Positions 1 to 10,129 of a stretch of 64,000 nucleotides of DNA are shown in pieces. The notes under the pieces were generated by a model. The model was not told the DNA's origin. It searched no databases and saw nothing but the letters and a program-made list of their open reading frames with translations. The first letter of the stretch is position 1. Each line of letters starts with the position of its first letter. A program made the translations under genes and the position numbers. Source of the DNA: Flavobacteriaceae bacterium (GTDB taxonomy: Bacteria; Bacteroidota; Bacteroidia; Flavobacteriales; Flavobacteriaceae); NCBI GenBank assembly GCA_018402205.1, contig JAGYIX010000003.1:372001-436000 (forward strand). The letters are read 5' to 3'.

Positions 1-261
1 CTTGATAGTGAAGATCGGCTAAGTGGTGAATCTGTGCTATTGGTAGACGATGTGCTTAATTCAGGGGCTACGTTGATGTACGGATGCCTTCCTTTTCTCA
101 AACAAGGCGTACGAAAATTAAAAACGGCCGTTTTGGTGAATCGCAACCACAAACGCTATCCGGTAAAGGCTGACTTTAAAGGCATTTCACTTTCTACCTC
201 TACGCAAACACACGTAGAGGTCTCCCTAGAAGAAAACGCCTATTCGGCCTATCTAGAATAG
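1..261 (+). CDS. Phosphoribosyltransferase-family protein, 3' part only
   Basis: The window opens inside this gene, so only the last 86 codons are present and the true start lies upstream. The PRPP-binding loop is visible as VLLVDDVLNSGATL (about residues 12-25 of the fragment): two acidic residues followed by the S/T-G-A/T turn that grips the phosphate of PRPP in type I phosphoribosyltransferases. It resembles PyrR-like or hypoxanthine phosphoribosyltransferase-like proteins; without the N-terminal half the base specificity cannot be assigned. It is convergent with the shikimate kinase gene and the two stop regions overlap by 9 bp. Confidence 0.8.
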   Translation, partial: LDSEDRLSGESVLLVDDVLNSGATLMYGCLPFLKQGVRKLKTAVLVNRNHKRYPVKADFKGISLSTSTQTHVEVSLEENAYSAYLE

Positions 262-768
262 GGCAGTTATTTCTTCTACTAATTGTTCGACTGATTTACC
301 AGAGATCAAAACGAGGTGATTAGCACGCTCATAAAAGGGCATACGCTCAAATAAATGTTTGCCGATAAACTCCATTAAATCTTCTTCAGAACGCCCGGCA
401 ATTAGCGGACGCTGGTCTTGGCCCTTTATAAGACGGCTAGAAAGCTCAGCAACATTAGCCTTTAGATATACAGATCGAACTCCTTCGGTTTGTTCTATAA
501 ACTTCATGTTCATGCCATAACAAGGGGTGCCTCCTCCTAAAGAAAGCACAAAATCTTCCTTATATTCAAGCAGCTCATGAAGGAATTTGGATTCTGTTTT
601 TCGGTAAAAAATCTCTCCCTTTTGATTGAATATTTCAGCTACAGATGCCCCTAAAAACTTTTCTATCTCTTGGTCTAAGTCTCTAAACGGTAAGTTTAGA
701 CGCACAGAAAGCGCTTTTGCTACCGTAGACTTACCCGATCCCATATATCCTAGAAGGACTATTTTCAT
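253..768 (-). CDS. aroK: Shikimate kinase
   Basis: Cytosolic enzyme that phosphorylates shikimate with ATP, the fifth step of chorismate synthesis, and so feeds the tryptophan operon at the other end of the window. The 171-residue length is typical. The Walker A loop GYMGSGKST is at residues 7-15, the shikimate-contacting RDLD at 29-32, and the GGGTP loop at about 78-82. A second arginine-rich LID segment (GQDQRPL) follows near residues 116-122. The ATG at 768 is preceded on the minus strand by a TATATTTG element, consistent with its own promoter diverging from tRNA-Lys. Confidence 0.95.
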   Translation of the reverse strand: MKIVLLGYMGSGKSTVAKALSVRLNLPFRDLDQEIEKFLGASVAEIFNQKGEIFYRKTESKFLHELLEYKEDFVLSLGGGTPCYGMNMKFIEQTEGVRSVYLKANVAELSSRLIKGQDQRPLIAGRSEEDLMEFIGKHLFERMPFYERANHLVLISGKSVEQLVEEITALF

Positions 769-779
769 CGCATTCAGTA

Positions 780-809
780 TTGGATTATCAAATATAGCCC
801 TTATATTTG
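780..809 (+). promoter_or_regulatory. Bacteroidetes-type promoter for tRNA-Lys/tRNA-Leu
   Basis: TTG at 780-782, a 19-nt spacer, then TATATTTG at 802-809. This matches the Bacteroidetes sigma-ABfr consensus (-33 TTG / -7 TAnnTTTG). It ends 12 nt before the tRNA-Lys 5' end. Confidence 0.75.
789..796 (-). promoter_or_regulatory. Candidate -7 box (TATATTTG) for aroK
   Basis: On the minus strand the sequence TATATTTG lies 20 nt before the aroK start codon. It sits inside the spacer of the tRNA promoter on the other strand, so the two divergent promoters overlap. No good TTG is seen at the expected -33 distance, so this call is weaker than the tRNA promoter. Confidence 0.45.
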
Positions 810-821
810 CAGCCGCTAAAT

Positions 822-894
822 GACCTGGTAGCTCAGTTGGTAGAGCATCTCCCTTTTAAGGAGAGGGTCCTGGGTTCGAGCCCCAGCCAGGTCA
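822..894 (+). tRNA. tRNA-Lys (TTT)
   Basis: A 73-nt cloverleaf: acceptor GACCTGG pairs perfectly with CCAGGTC, the anticodon stem TCTCC/GGAGA encloses the loop CTTTTAA with anticodon TTT, and the T loop contains GGTTCGAGCC. CCA is not encoded. It is followed by tRNA-Leu 40 nt downstream, probably in the same transcript. Confidence 0.97.
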
Positions 895-934
895 CAAAGA
901 GTTAAGGCTTTTGTCTTAGCTCTTTTTTGTCTTA

Positions 935-1018
935 GCTCACGTGGTGGAATTGGTAGACACGCCATCTTGAGGGGGTGGTGTCCGATTGGATGTGCTGGTT
1001 CGACTCCAGTCGTGAGCA
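935..1018 (+). tRNA. tRNA-Leu (GAG)
   Basis: An 84-nt class II tRNA: acceptor GCTCACG/CGTGAGC, anticodon stem CCATC/GGTGG around loop TTGAGGG giving anticodon GAG, and a long variable arm. CCA is not encoded. The last ten bases of the tRNA begin a 59-bp sequence repeated 184 bp downstream. Confidence 0.96.
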
Positions 1019-1067
1019 CTTAAGGATCAAAAAAGAAAGCACTGCCGTTAGGCGGTGCTTTTTTGTT
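1009..1067. repeat. Direct repeat, copy 1: tRNA-Leu 3' end plus terminator
   Basis: 59 bp identical to 1193-1251. It comprises the last 10 bases of tRNA-Leu, a short A-rich spacer and the full intrinsic terminator. After one mismatch (G/A) a further five bases also match. Confidence 0.95.
1038..1064 (+). terminator. Intrinsic terminator of the tRNA-Lys/tRNA-Leu unit
   Basis: Nine-bp stem AGCACTGCC / GGCGGTGCT (one G-T pair) with loop GTTA, preceded by A residues and followed by six Ts. It begins 20 nt after the tRNA-Leu 3' end. Confidence 0.9.
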
Positions 1068-1112
1068 GGAACTAAACGGGCCCAAAACCATTGTTTTGAG
1101 GTCGGTTTGGTG

Positions 1113-1147
1113 AGAACAAAAGCGCATGCGCTAGCGTGTTCTTTTTT
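1113..1147 (+). terminator. Terminator-like hairpin between the two repeat copies
   Basis: AGAACA (1113-1118) pairs with TGTTCT (1137-1142), followed by a run of Ts. The loop contains the 12-bp palindrome AGCGCATGCGCT. No gene precedes it within the repeat-flanked interval, so what it would terminate is unclear. Confidence 0.4.
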
Positions 1148-1192
1148 GATTTAGACTACGGGCAAGACTTGAGCTGCCAAAGGCGACCCCAT

Positions 1193-1251
1193 GTCGTGAG
1201 CACTTAAGGATCAAAAAAGAAAGCACTGCCGTTAGGCGGTGCTTTTTTGTT
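1193..1251. repeat. Direct repeat, copy 2: orphan tRNA-Leu tail plus terminator
   Basis: Perfect copy of 1009-1067, but with no tRNA body upstream. The preceding sequence (1150-1192) does not fold as a tRNA, so only the last ten tRNA bases and the downstream terminator are duplicated. Confidence 0.95.
1222..1248 (+). terminator. Second copy of the tRNA terminator hairpin
   Basis: Identical 9-bp stem, GTTA loop and T run to the hairpin at 1038-1064. It may act as a backup terminator insulating the carotenoid operon from the tRNA promoter. Confidence 0.75.
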
Positions 1252-1294
1252 AGAACTTTATTTTTACCGCCCCTCACGCTTCATTTATTTTAGC

Positions 1295-1302
1295 TACTTT
1301 TG
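1295..1302 (+). promoter_or_regulatory. Candidate -7 box (TACTTTTG) for the carotenoid operon
   Basis: TACTTTTG matches TAnnTTTG and lies 21 nt before the start codon of the CarH-like regulator. There is no TTG at the usual -33 position, as might be expected for a regulated promoter. Whether the regulator binds here cannot be read from the sequence. Confidence 0.45.
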
Positions 1303-1323
1303 TTTAAGATTTTTGAATGAAGA

Positions 1324-2226
1324 ATGAACAGTAGCAAGAAGTATTTTAGTATACGAGACCTTGAAAATCTCTCCGGCATAAAGGCCCACACCATACGCAT
1401 ATGGGAGAAAAGATACCACCTCCTAAGCCCAGAGCGAACCGAGACCAACATACGCACATACTCCCTCGATAGCCTTCAGAAACTCTTAAACATAACACTA
1501 CTTTACAACAACGGATTCAAGATTTCAAAGATTGCCAAGATTCAGGAAGTCCAGATTCCTACTATGGTCAATGAAATCATAGCCAAGAACAGTGAGAAGC
1601 ACCATGCGGTGAACGCCTTCAAACTGGCCATGGTTAATTTCGATACGGCTCAGTTCTACAACACCTATAACAGTCTGGTTGCCGAGCGCAGCTTCAAGGA
1701 GATGTTTAACGACGTACTTGTGCCGCTTATGAACGAGCTTGGACTACTTTGGCAGGCCAAAGCCATAAGCCCGGCGCATGAACACTTTATTACGAGTTTG
1801 ATTAAACAAAAAATCTATATACATACCGAGAAATTTCAAAAGCTTCCGCCGACCAGAGAAGATGAGGTGTTCGTGCTTTACCTTCCTGAAGGCGAGATTC
1901 ACGAGGTAGGATTGTTGTTTTTAAATTACGAAATTGTCTCAAAAGGCTATCGCTCTATCTATTTGGGCCAAGCCAATTCATTAGAAAGTCTGAAAGAATT
2001 GCTGGGCTATTACAACAAAGTTCACTTTGTGTCTTATTTCACCGTTAGCCCTCAGAACGACGAGATAGAAAAATACCTTCACGACTTTAATAGCTCCCTG
2101 TACCGACCGGGCTGCAAGCTTTCGATTTTAGGTTATCAAACCCAGCGCATGCCTAAAAAACCACCATTCGATTACGTGCAGGCCTACGAGTCTATTGCCC
2201 ATTTCTCTTCGATTTTAGAGGCATGA
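1324..2226 (+). CDS. MerR-family regulator with B12-binding domain (CarH/LitR-like)
   Basis: A predicted light-responsive repressor of the carotenoid genes it precedes. Residues 8-75 form a MerR winged helix (IRDLENLSGIKAHTIRIWEKRY). Residues 95-170 form the helical bundle and hold W143 and E153-H154, the Wx9EH motif that caps adenosylcobalamin in CarH proteins. E191-x-H193-xx-G196 matches the ExHxxG motif supplying the lower axial histidine. The residue after the Trp is Q144, whereas in Thermus CarH it is the histidine that ligates cobalt after light exposure. The later GG motif is also degenerate (ILGYQ). Its TGA overlaps the crtI start, so it is the first gene of the operon. Light or B12 control is inferred from family knowledge. 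Confidence 0.85.
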   Translation: MNSSKKYFSIRDLENLSGIKAHTIRIWEKRYHLLSPERTETNIRTYSLDSLQKLLNITLLYNNGFKISKIAKIQEVQIPTMVNEIIAKNSEKHHAVNAFKLAMVNFDTAQFYNTYNSLVAERSFKEMFNDVLVPLMNELGLLWQAKAISPAHEHFITSLIKQKIYIHTEKFQKLPPTREDEVFVLYLPEGEIHEVGLLFLNYEIVSKGYRSIYLGQANSLESLKELLGYYNKVHFVSYFTVSPQNDEIEKYLHDFNSSLYRPGCKLSILGYQTQRMPKKPPFDYVQAYESIAHFSSILEA

Positions 2227-3689
2227 AAAAAGTAGTTGTAATCGGATCGGGCTTTTCATCGCTCTCGGCGGCCACCTATTTGGCACAGGCCGGATTCGAC
2301 GTAGGCATTTACGAAAAAAACGACACTGTGGGTGGGCGTTGCCGCCAATTCACCAAAGACGGATTCACCTTTGACATGGGCCCCTCATGGTACTGGATGC
2401 CCGATATTTTCGACGATTATTTTGCCGATTTCGGTCGCAAAACCTCCGAATTTTACGCGCTAGACCGCCTAGATCCGGGCTATCAGATCGTCTTTGAAGA
2501 CCGAAGCCTGCCCATTGGCGCGTCGGTAGAGGCCATTGCCCGCGAATTCGAAGCCATTGAGCCCAACAGCGGCGGCAAGCTAAAGGCCTTTTTGAAAAAG
2601 GCCGCGACCAACTACGAAATTGCCATCAAAAAAATCGTGCTCAGGCCCGGAAAGTCTCCGCTCGAGCTAATCACCCCCGAGACAGCGGTGCGCGTAGGCC
2701 AGTTTATTCAATCGGTAAGCGACGAGGTCAAGAAAAACTTTAAGTCGCCTCAGCTGCGTTCGGCCTTAGAATTTCCAGTTCTTTTTTTGGGGGCTAAGCC
2801 CGAAAATACTCCCGCGTTTTACATCTTCATGAATCACGCCGATTACGGGCTGGGTACCTGGCACCCCAAAGGAGGCATGTACGAAATAGTGAAGGCCATG
2901 AAAAAGGTAGCCGAAGACCTCGGCGTGTGCATTCACACCTCTAGCCCTGTGGCCAAAATTAACGTGAGTCCAAGCGGAAAGACTACCGGCATTAGCCTGC
3001 ATGACGGCAGCGCAATTGAGGCCGATTACGTGGTTTCAGGGGCCGACTACCACCACAGTGAAACCCTCTTGGATCAGGCCTATAGGCAGTACAGCGAATC
3101 GTACTGGAGCAAGCGCACTTTCGCCCCCTCATCGCTGCTATTTTATGTCGGATTCAACAAAAAGCTCGATCAAAAACTCTTGCACCACAACCTCTTCTTC
3201 GACACCGACTTTAAGGCGCACGCAAAAAACATTTACGATGACCCAGCTTGGCCAGAAGATCCTTTATTTTACGCCAACTTTCCGTCGGCTACCGACCCCA
3301 GCATGGCCCCAGAGGGCAAAGAGGCAGGTTTCTTTTTGATACCCATCGCACCGGGCATAGAAGACACCCAAGCGCTGCGCGACCATTACTTTAAACGACT
3401 CATCGAACGCTTAGAGGCCTACACCAATGACGCGCTCGAGCCCCACATCGAATTCGTAGAGAGCTTCTGCGTAAACGACTTTATTGAGGCATACAATTCC
3501 TACAAGGGCAATGCCTACGGGCTGGCCAATACGCTCAGACAAACCGCATTTTTACGACCTAAATTACAGTCTAAAAAAGTGAAAAACCTATATTTCACTG
3601 GGCAATTGACTGTTCCGGGGCCCGGAGTTCCTCCTGCCTTAATTTCAGGTAAATTAGTGGCTCAATTAATCAAAGAAGTCGCCTCATGA
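2223..3689 (+). CDS. crtI: Phytoene desaturase
   Basis: FAD-dependent, membrane-associated enzyme that desaturates colourless phytoene towards lycopene. The dinucleotide fold VIGSGFSSLSAATYLAQAG is at residues 6-24, followed by YEKNDTVGGR. The carotenoid-desaturase C-terminal signature LYFTGQLTVPGPGVPPALIS lies near 453-472. The length of 488 residues is normal for the bacterial CrtI family. The start overlaps the regulator stop (ATGA) and its own stop overlaps the crtB start in the same way, so translation is probably coupled. Bases around it look richer in G+C than the housekeeping genes downstream. Confidence 0.94.
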   Translation: MKKVVVIGSGFSSLSAATYLAQAGFDVGIYEKNDTVGGRCRQFTKDGFTFDMGPSWYWMPDIFDDYFADFGRKTSEFYALDRLDPGYQIVFEDRSLPIGASVEAIAREFEAIEPNSGGKLKAFLKKAATNYEIAIKKIVLRPGKSPLELITPETAVRVGQFIQSVSDEVKKNFKSPQLRSALEFPVLFLGAKPENTPAFYIFMNHADYGLGTWHPKGGMYEIVKAMKKVAEDLGVCIHTSSPVAKINVSPSGKTTGISLHDGSAIEADYVVSGADYHHSETLLDQAYRQYSESYWSKRTFAPSSLLFYVGFNKKLDQKLLHHNLFFDTDFKAHAKNIYDDPAWPEDPLFYANFPSATDPSMAPEGKEAGFFLIPIAPGIEDTQALRDHYFKRLIERLEAYTNDALEPHIEFVESFCVNDFIEAYNSYKGNAYGLANTLRQTAFLRPKLQSKKVKNLYFTGQLTVPGPGVPPALISGKLVAQLIKEVAS

Positions 3690-4526
3690 AAGTCCACTTC
3701 GACAACGTAAGTTATGAATGCAGCGAACTGGTGACTAAGCGGTACAGTACCTCTTTTTCATTGGCCACACGTATGCTTTCTAAAGACATACGTGCCGCAT
3801 ATTTATAACATTTACGGATTCGTGCGCTTTGCAGACGAGATCGTAGACAGCTTTCACGAGTATCCTAAAGAGAAGCTCTTCAACCGCTTTGCTGAAGACC
3901 TCGAGGCGGCCTTAGAAGACCAGATCAGTCTCAACCCCATACTTAACGCCTTTCAACATACCTATCACACCTTTGGTATATCCAAAGATCTAGTAGATGC
4001 TTTTATGAAAAGCATGCGTCTCGATTTGCACAAAACCGAATACTTGACCTCAGAAGAATACAAGGCTTACATTTACGGGTCGGCCGATGTGGTTGGTCTT
4101 ATGTGCCTAAAGGTATTTCTCGGGGGTGACCAGGTAGCCTATGATGCTCTTAAAACTTCAGCAATGGCTCTAGGTTCTGCCTTTCAAAAAGTGAATTTCT
4201 TACGCGATCTTAAGGCCGACTATGAAGCACTTGGCCGTACCTACTTTCCAAATGCCAATCTAGAAGCACTCGATGAAGTTTCTAAAGACGCGATTATCCA
4301 AGAGATAGAGGCTGATTTTGAAGCCGGATTCAGCGGCATAAAACAGCTTCCGATGAACGCTAGGTTTGGCGTGTACACCGCCTACCGCTATTACAAAAGG
4401 CTGCTTGACCGTTTAAAGAAAATACCTCCGATGGAGATCAAAAATAAGCGCATTCGAGTGCCAAACTACGAAAAGGCACAATTGCTCGCTCAGTCGTATA
4501 TTGATATTAAATTACAACGTGTCTAA
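3686..4526 (+). CDS. crtB: Phytoene synthase, frame broken by a 1-nt insertion
   Basis: Joins two geranylgeranyl diphosphates to phytoene, the committed carotenoid step. The gene starts with the ATG at 3686 inside the crtI stop and reads MKVHFDNVSYECSELVTKRY..., then meets a TAA at 3806-3808. Skipping one base at about 3794 gives IRPHIYNIYGFVRFADEIVD, which matches the family and continues to 4526. The first Asp-rich motif is FADEIVD, and the second is in NFLRDLKADYEALGRTYFPN. Both halves are normal and the total of about 279 residues fits CrtB, so this is either a sequencing error or a very recent mutation. If real, the cell would make no carotenoids. A GTG at 3792 could only start a truncated protein. 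Confidence 0.88.
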
Positions 4527-4529
4527 ACT

Positions 4530-4973
4530 ATGAACACCCTACTCTGGATCGCTGTTTTTCTACTCACCTTTTTGGCCATGGAATTTATGGCCTGGTTCAT
4601 TCACAAGTACATTATGCACGGACTTCTTTGGGTATTGCACAAAGATCACCACCATAAAGACCACGAATCCTGGTTTGAGCGCAACGACGCCTTCTTTTTA
4701 TTCTTCGCCGTACTTAGCATGAGTTTTTTGATGACGGCCAACGAGGCCTTCTGGATCGGCTTTCCGATCGGATTCGGTATTCTCGCCTACGGAGTCGCTT
4801 ATTTTGTGGTGCACGACATCTTTATTCACCAGCGCTTTAAGTGGCTTAGAAACATAGACAACGCCTACGCCAGAGGCGTTAGAAGGGCGCATAAAATACA
4901 CCACAAGCATCTTGGAAAAGAAAAGAGTGAAAACTTTGGGATGCTCTTTGTTCCCAAAAAATACTTCAAATAA
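4530..4973 (+). CDS. crtZ: Beta-carotene hydroxylase
   Basis: Membrane di-iron hydroxylase that adds the 3-hydroxyl to a beta-ionone ring. All four histidine clusters of the fatty-acid-hydroxylase superfamily are visible: HKYIMH, HKDHHH, HDIFIHQR and HKIHHKH. Hydrophobic segments lie at about residues 3-24, 55-75 and 78-95. The 147-residue length is typical of flavobacterial CrtZ. It sits 3 nt after crtB and 3 nt before the crtD-like gene. Its substrate needs a cyclised end group, yet no lycopene cyclase gene is seen in this cluster. Confidence 0.93.
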   Translation: MNTLLWIAVFLLTFLAMEFMAWFIHKYIMHGLLWVLHKDHHHKDHESWFERNDAFFLFFAVLSMSFLMTANEAFWIGFPIGFGILAYGVAYFVVHDIFIHQRFKWLRNIDNAYARGVRRAHKIHHKHLGKEKSENFGMLFVPKKYFK

Positions 4974-4976
4974 CCC

Positions 4977-7105
<2,129 letters not shown>

Positions 7106-7813
7106 ATTCATATCCAGCGAGGCGCCCTGATAGGTGCCGTAAACCTGATACGGCTGAAAACGGCTAAAGAGTTCCTCTTTGTACCAGTTGAATGCCCGCG
7201 TCTGCTCAATGGCTTTTTTATGGTGCGCATTAGAATAGGCAAAGTCTTTGAGCGCCTCTTCTGAACGCCAAATCGAAAAAGTGGCCATATTTCTAAACGG
7301 AACCTCTCCTATGCCCTTGGTCATTAGCAATCCGGGGTTGTCAATGAGATAACGCTGAGAATCGGGTACTGCACGCCAAAACTTAAACTGTAAACGCGTC
7401 TTAATAGTAGCTCTCGTAATAGCTGTAATGTATGGATTGTGTGGGTCTACGTCGCTGCTTCGCCTAAACGGATTCTCTGCGTTCCACTCACCGTGGGCCC
7501 TAAGGTTTCGCATCATCACACGCAGCACCTCGGTACTTTGACGCACATAAGCCGAATAAGTAGGATGACTATTAAAAAAATAGTCTGCAGCTTGTTGATT
7601 GCTCCACACCTGCAGTAGGGCATAAGTTTTCCAGTCGGGGCTGGGATTGAATCCCGGCTTACCCGTACCCATCAAAAAAAAACGCTCGAGACCCCCTACC
7701 TTTTTTAGAGGGGCTCGAGCGAACTGCATCATAAAAAAAGCCCAAAGCATAGACCTACGCGTTTCAAACCTAAAAAAGGTAAGCGAGGTGATCTGTTTGC
7801 TCATGTGCTCAAT

Positions 7814-10089
7814 TTAGGCTGCGCTTTCACGTTTGATGACATTTAAGGCAGATCCGGCATTGAACCATGAAATCTGCGAGGCGTTGTAACTGTGATTCAC
7901 TTGAATGCGATCAGAAGAACCGTCGCGGTGGTTCAATACTAAAGTCAATGGCTTTCCGGGCGCGAACTGATCGAGATCAACAAAATCAAAACGATCGTCT
8001 TCTTGAATCAAGTCGTAATCGGTTTCATTGGCAAAGGTAAGCGCTAGCATACCCTGCTTTTTAAGGTTGGTCTCGTGAATACGTGCGAACGACTTCACCA
8101 AAACAGCAGCCACTCCTAAATGGCGAGGCTGCATGGCGGCATGCTCTCTAGACGAACCTTCGCCGTAATTGTGGTCTCCCACAACTATCGAATAAAGCCC
8201 TTCTTTTTTGTAGGCGCGTTGGGTGTCAGGAACGGCTCCGTATTCACCATTTAATTGATTCTTGACAAAATTTGTCTTCTCGTTAAAGGCATTGACCGCC
8301 CCGATTAGGGTATTATTGGCAATGTTGTCAAGGTGGCCTCTGTAGCGCAACCACGGGCCGGCCATAGATATGTGGTCGGTTGTACATTTACCCTGTGCCT
8401 TGATAAGCAGAGGAATGTGCTTCATTTTGGCAACAGTCAATAGCCACAGAACGGATCGAGCAACTGCAGACGCTGCGACTCGAGATCTACCTTAATCGTA
8501 ACCTGATTAGAGTCAGCAGCGGGGGCCACATAGCCAGAATCTTCAACCGCAAAGCCCTCTGGAGGCAACTCATACCCTCTTGGCTCATCGAGTCTTACCT
8601 CTTCCCCATCTTCATTGATGAGGGTGTCTGTAAGCGGATTGAAGTCTAAACGCCCCGCAATGGCAATGGCTGTAACTAATTCAGGTGAACCTACAAAGGC
8701 CAAGGTATTCGGATTACCGTCTGCACGCTTGGCGAAGTTTCGGTTAAACGAGTGAACGATGGTGTTTCTTGGCCCATCTGCTGCCTTATCTCCATAACGA
8801 TCCCACATACCAATGCACGGTCCGCAAGCGTTCGCAAAAACGGTAGCACCAATTTTATCAAAGGTGTCTATGAGCCCATCGCGCTCAATAGTGAAGCGCA
8901 CCTGTTCAGAACCTGGCGTTATGGTAAATTTTGATTTCGTCTTTAGATTTTTATCAGACACTTGTTTCGCAAGAGAAGCTGCTCGCGAAATATCTTCATA
9001 CGAAGAATTCGTGCACGATCCGATAAGGCCCACTTCAACCTGAAGTGGCCAATCATTTTTCTTTGCGGTCTCTGCCATTTTTGAGATCGGAGTCGCCAAG
9101 TCTGGCGTAAACGGACCGTTTAAATGAGGCTCTAGCGTAGACAAGTCGATCTCGATAACCTGGTCAAAATAAGTTTCAGGATTAGCATACACCTCAGGAT
9201 CTCCTGTAAGGTGTGCCTTTACTTTATTAGCCGCATCGGCCACATCGGCGCGACCAGTGGCGCGCAGGTAGCGATCCATAGACTCGTCATAACCAAAGGT
9301 CGAGGTCGTAGCCCCTACCTCTGCACCCATGTTGCAGATGGTTCCTTTACCCGTGCACGACATAGAAAGGGCTCCTTCACCGAAATATTCAATAACGGCA
9401 CCTGTTCCGCCCTTAACGGTCAAAATTTCAGCTACCTTTAAAATCACGTCTTTAGGGGCCGTCCATCCCGATAATTTGCCCGTAAGTTTTACCCCGATCA
9501 GTTTTGGAAACTTAAGTTCCCAGGCCATTCCGGCCATAACGTCAACCGCATCTGCTCCACCTACTCCTATAGCGATCATTCCAAGCCCGCCAGCGTTCAC
9601 CGTGTGCGAATCCGTTCCAATCATCATTCCGCCCGGAAAAGCGTAATTCTCTAATACTACCTGGTGAATAATACCCGCACCAGGTTTCCAAAAACCTATT
9701 CCGTATTTGTTAGAAACAGACTCTAAAAAATCAAATACCTCATTAGAGGTTTCATTGGCGCGCTTTAGGTCGGCTTTAGCCCCCTGTTTAGCTTGAATAA
9801 GGTGGTCGCAATGTACCGTTGTAGGAACGGCAACTTTAGGTTTGCCGGCATGCATAAATTGCAATAGAGCCATCTGTGCCGTGGCATCTTGGCAGGCCAC
9901 GCGATCTGGAGCAAAGTCAACGTAGTCTACTCCGCGTTTGAAGGCTTCCGCTGCATGTTTATTCCATAGGTGGTTATATAAAATCTTTTCAGTAAGTGTT
10001 AATGGTCTTCCGATCAACTTGCGTGCAGCAGCGATGTTAGCGTCCATGCGATTATACACCTGCTGAATCATTTCAAAATCAAATGCCAT
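7814..10089 (-). CDS. acn: Aconitate hydratase, frame broken between N- and C-terminal domains
   Basis: [4Fe-4S] TCA-cycle enzyme converting citrate to isocitrate. The first frame (10089 to 8437, 550 residues) carries the cluster ligands C359 (GSCTNSS), C422 and C425 (ACGPCIG). The second frame (to 7814) carries the swivelling domain with [20 protein letters not shown] and the [15 protein letters not shown] motif. The first frame ends LLDPFCGY-stop; the second opens at a TTG overlapping that stop and has no good start of its own. Together they give about 758 residues, the usual size of this aconitase type. A one-base loss near 8445-8452 would restore LLDPF-x-W-LLTVAKM. A natural two-polypeptide enzyme is possible but less likely. 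Confidence 0.9.
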
Positions 10090-10129
10090 AATATTTATTA
10101 GTTAGAGTGCGAATTTACGAAGAAGCACA

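Noticed and set aside
816-1019. A 67-codon open frame across both tRNA genes on the minus strand
   Set aside because: It lies entirely over tRNA-Lys and tRNA-Leu and its residues reflect tRNA arms; it is a known kind of false ORF.
1009-1251. attL/attR pair of an integrated element
   Set aside because: Only 125 bp lie between the repeat copies and no integrase or cargo is present. XerC at 52348-53253 is in a housekeeping location.
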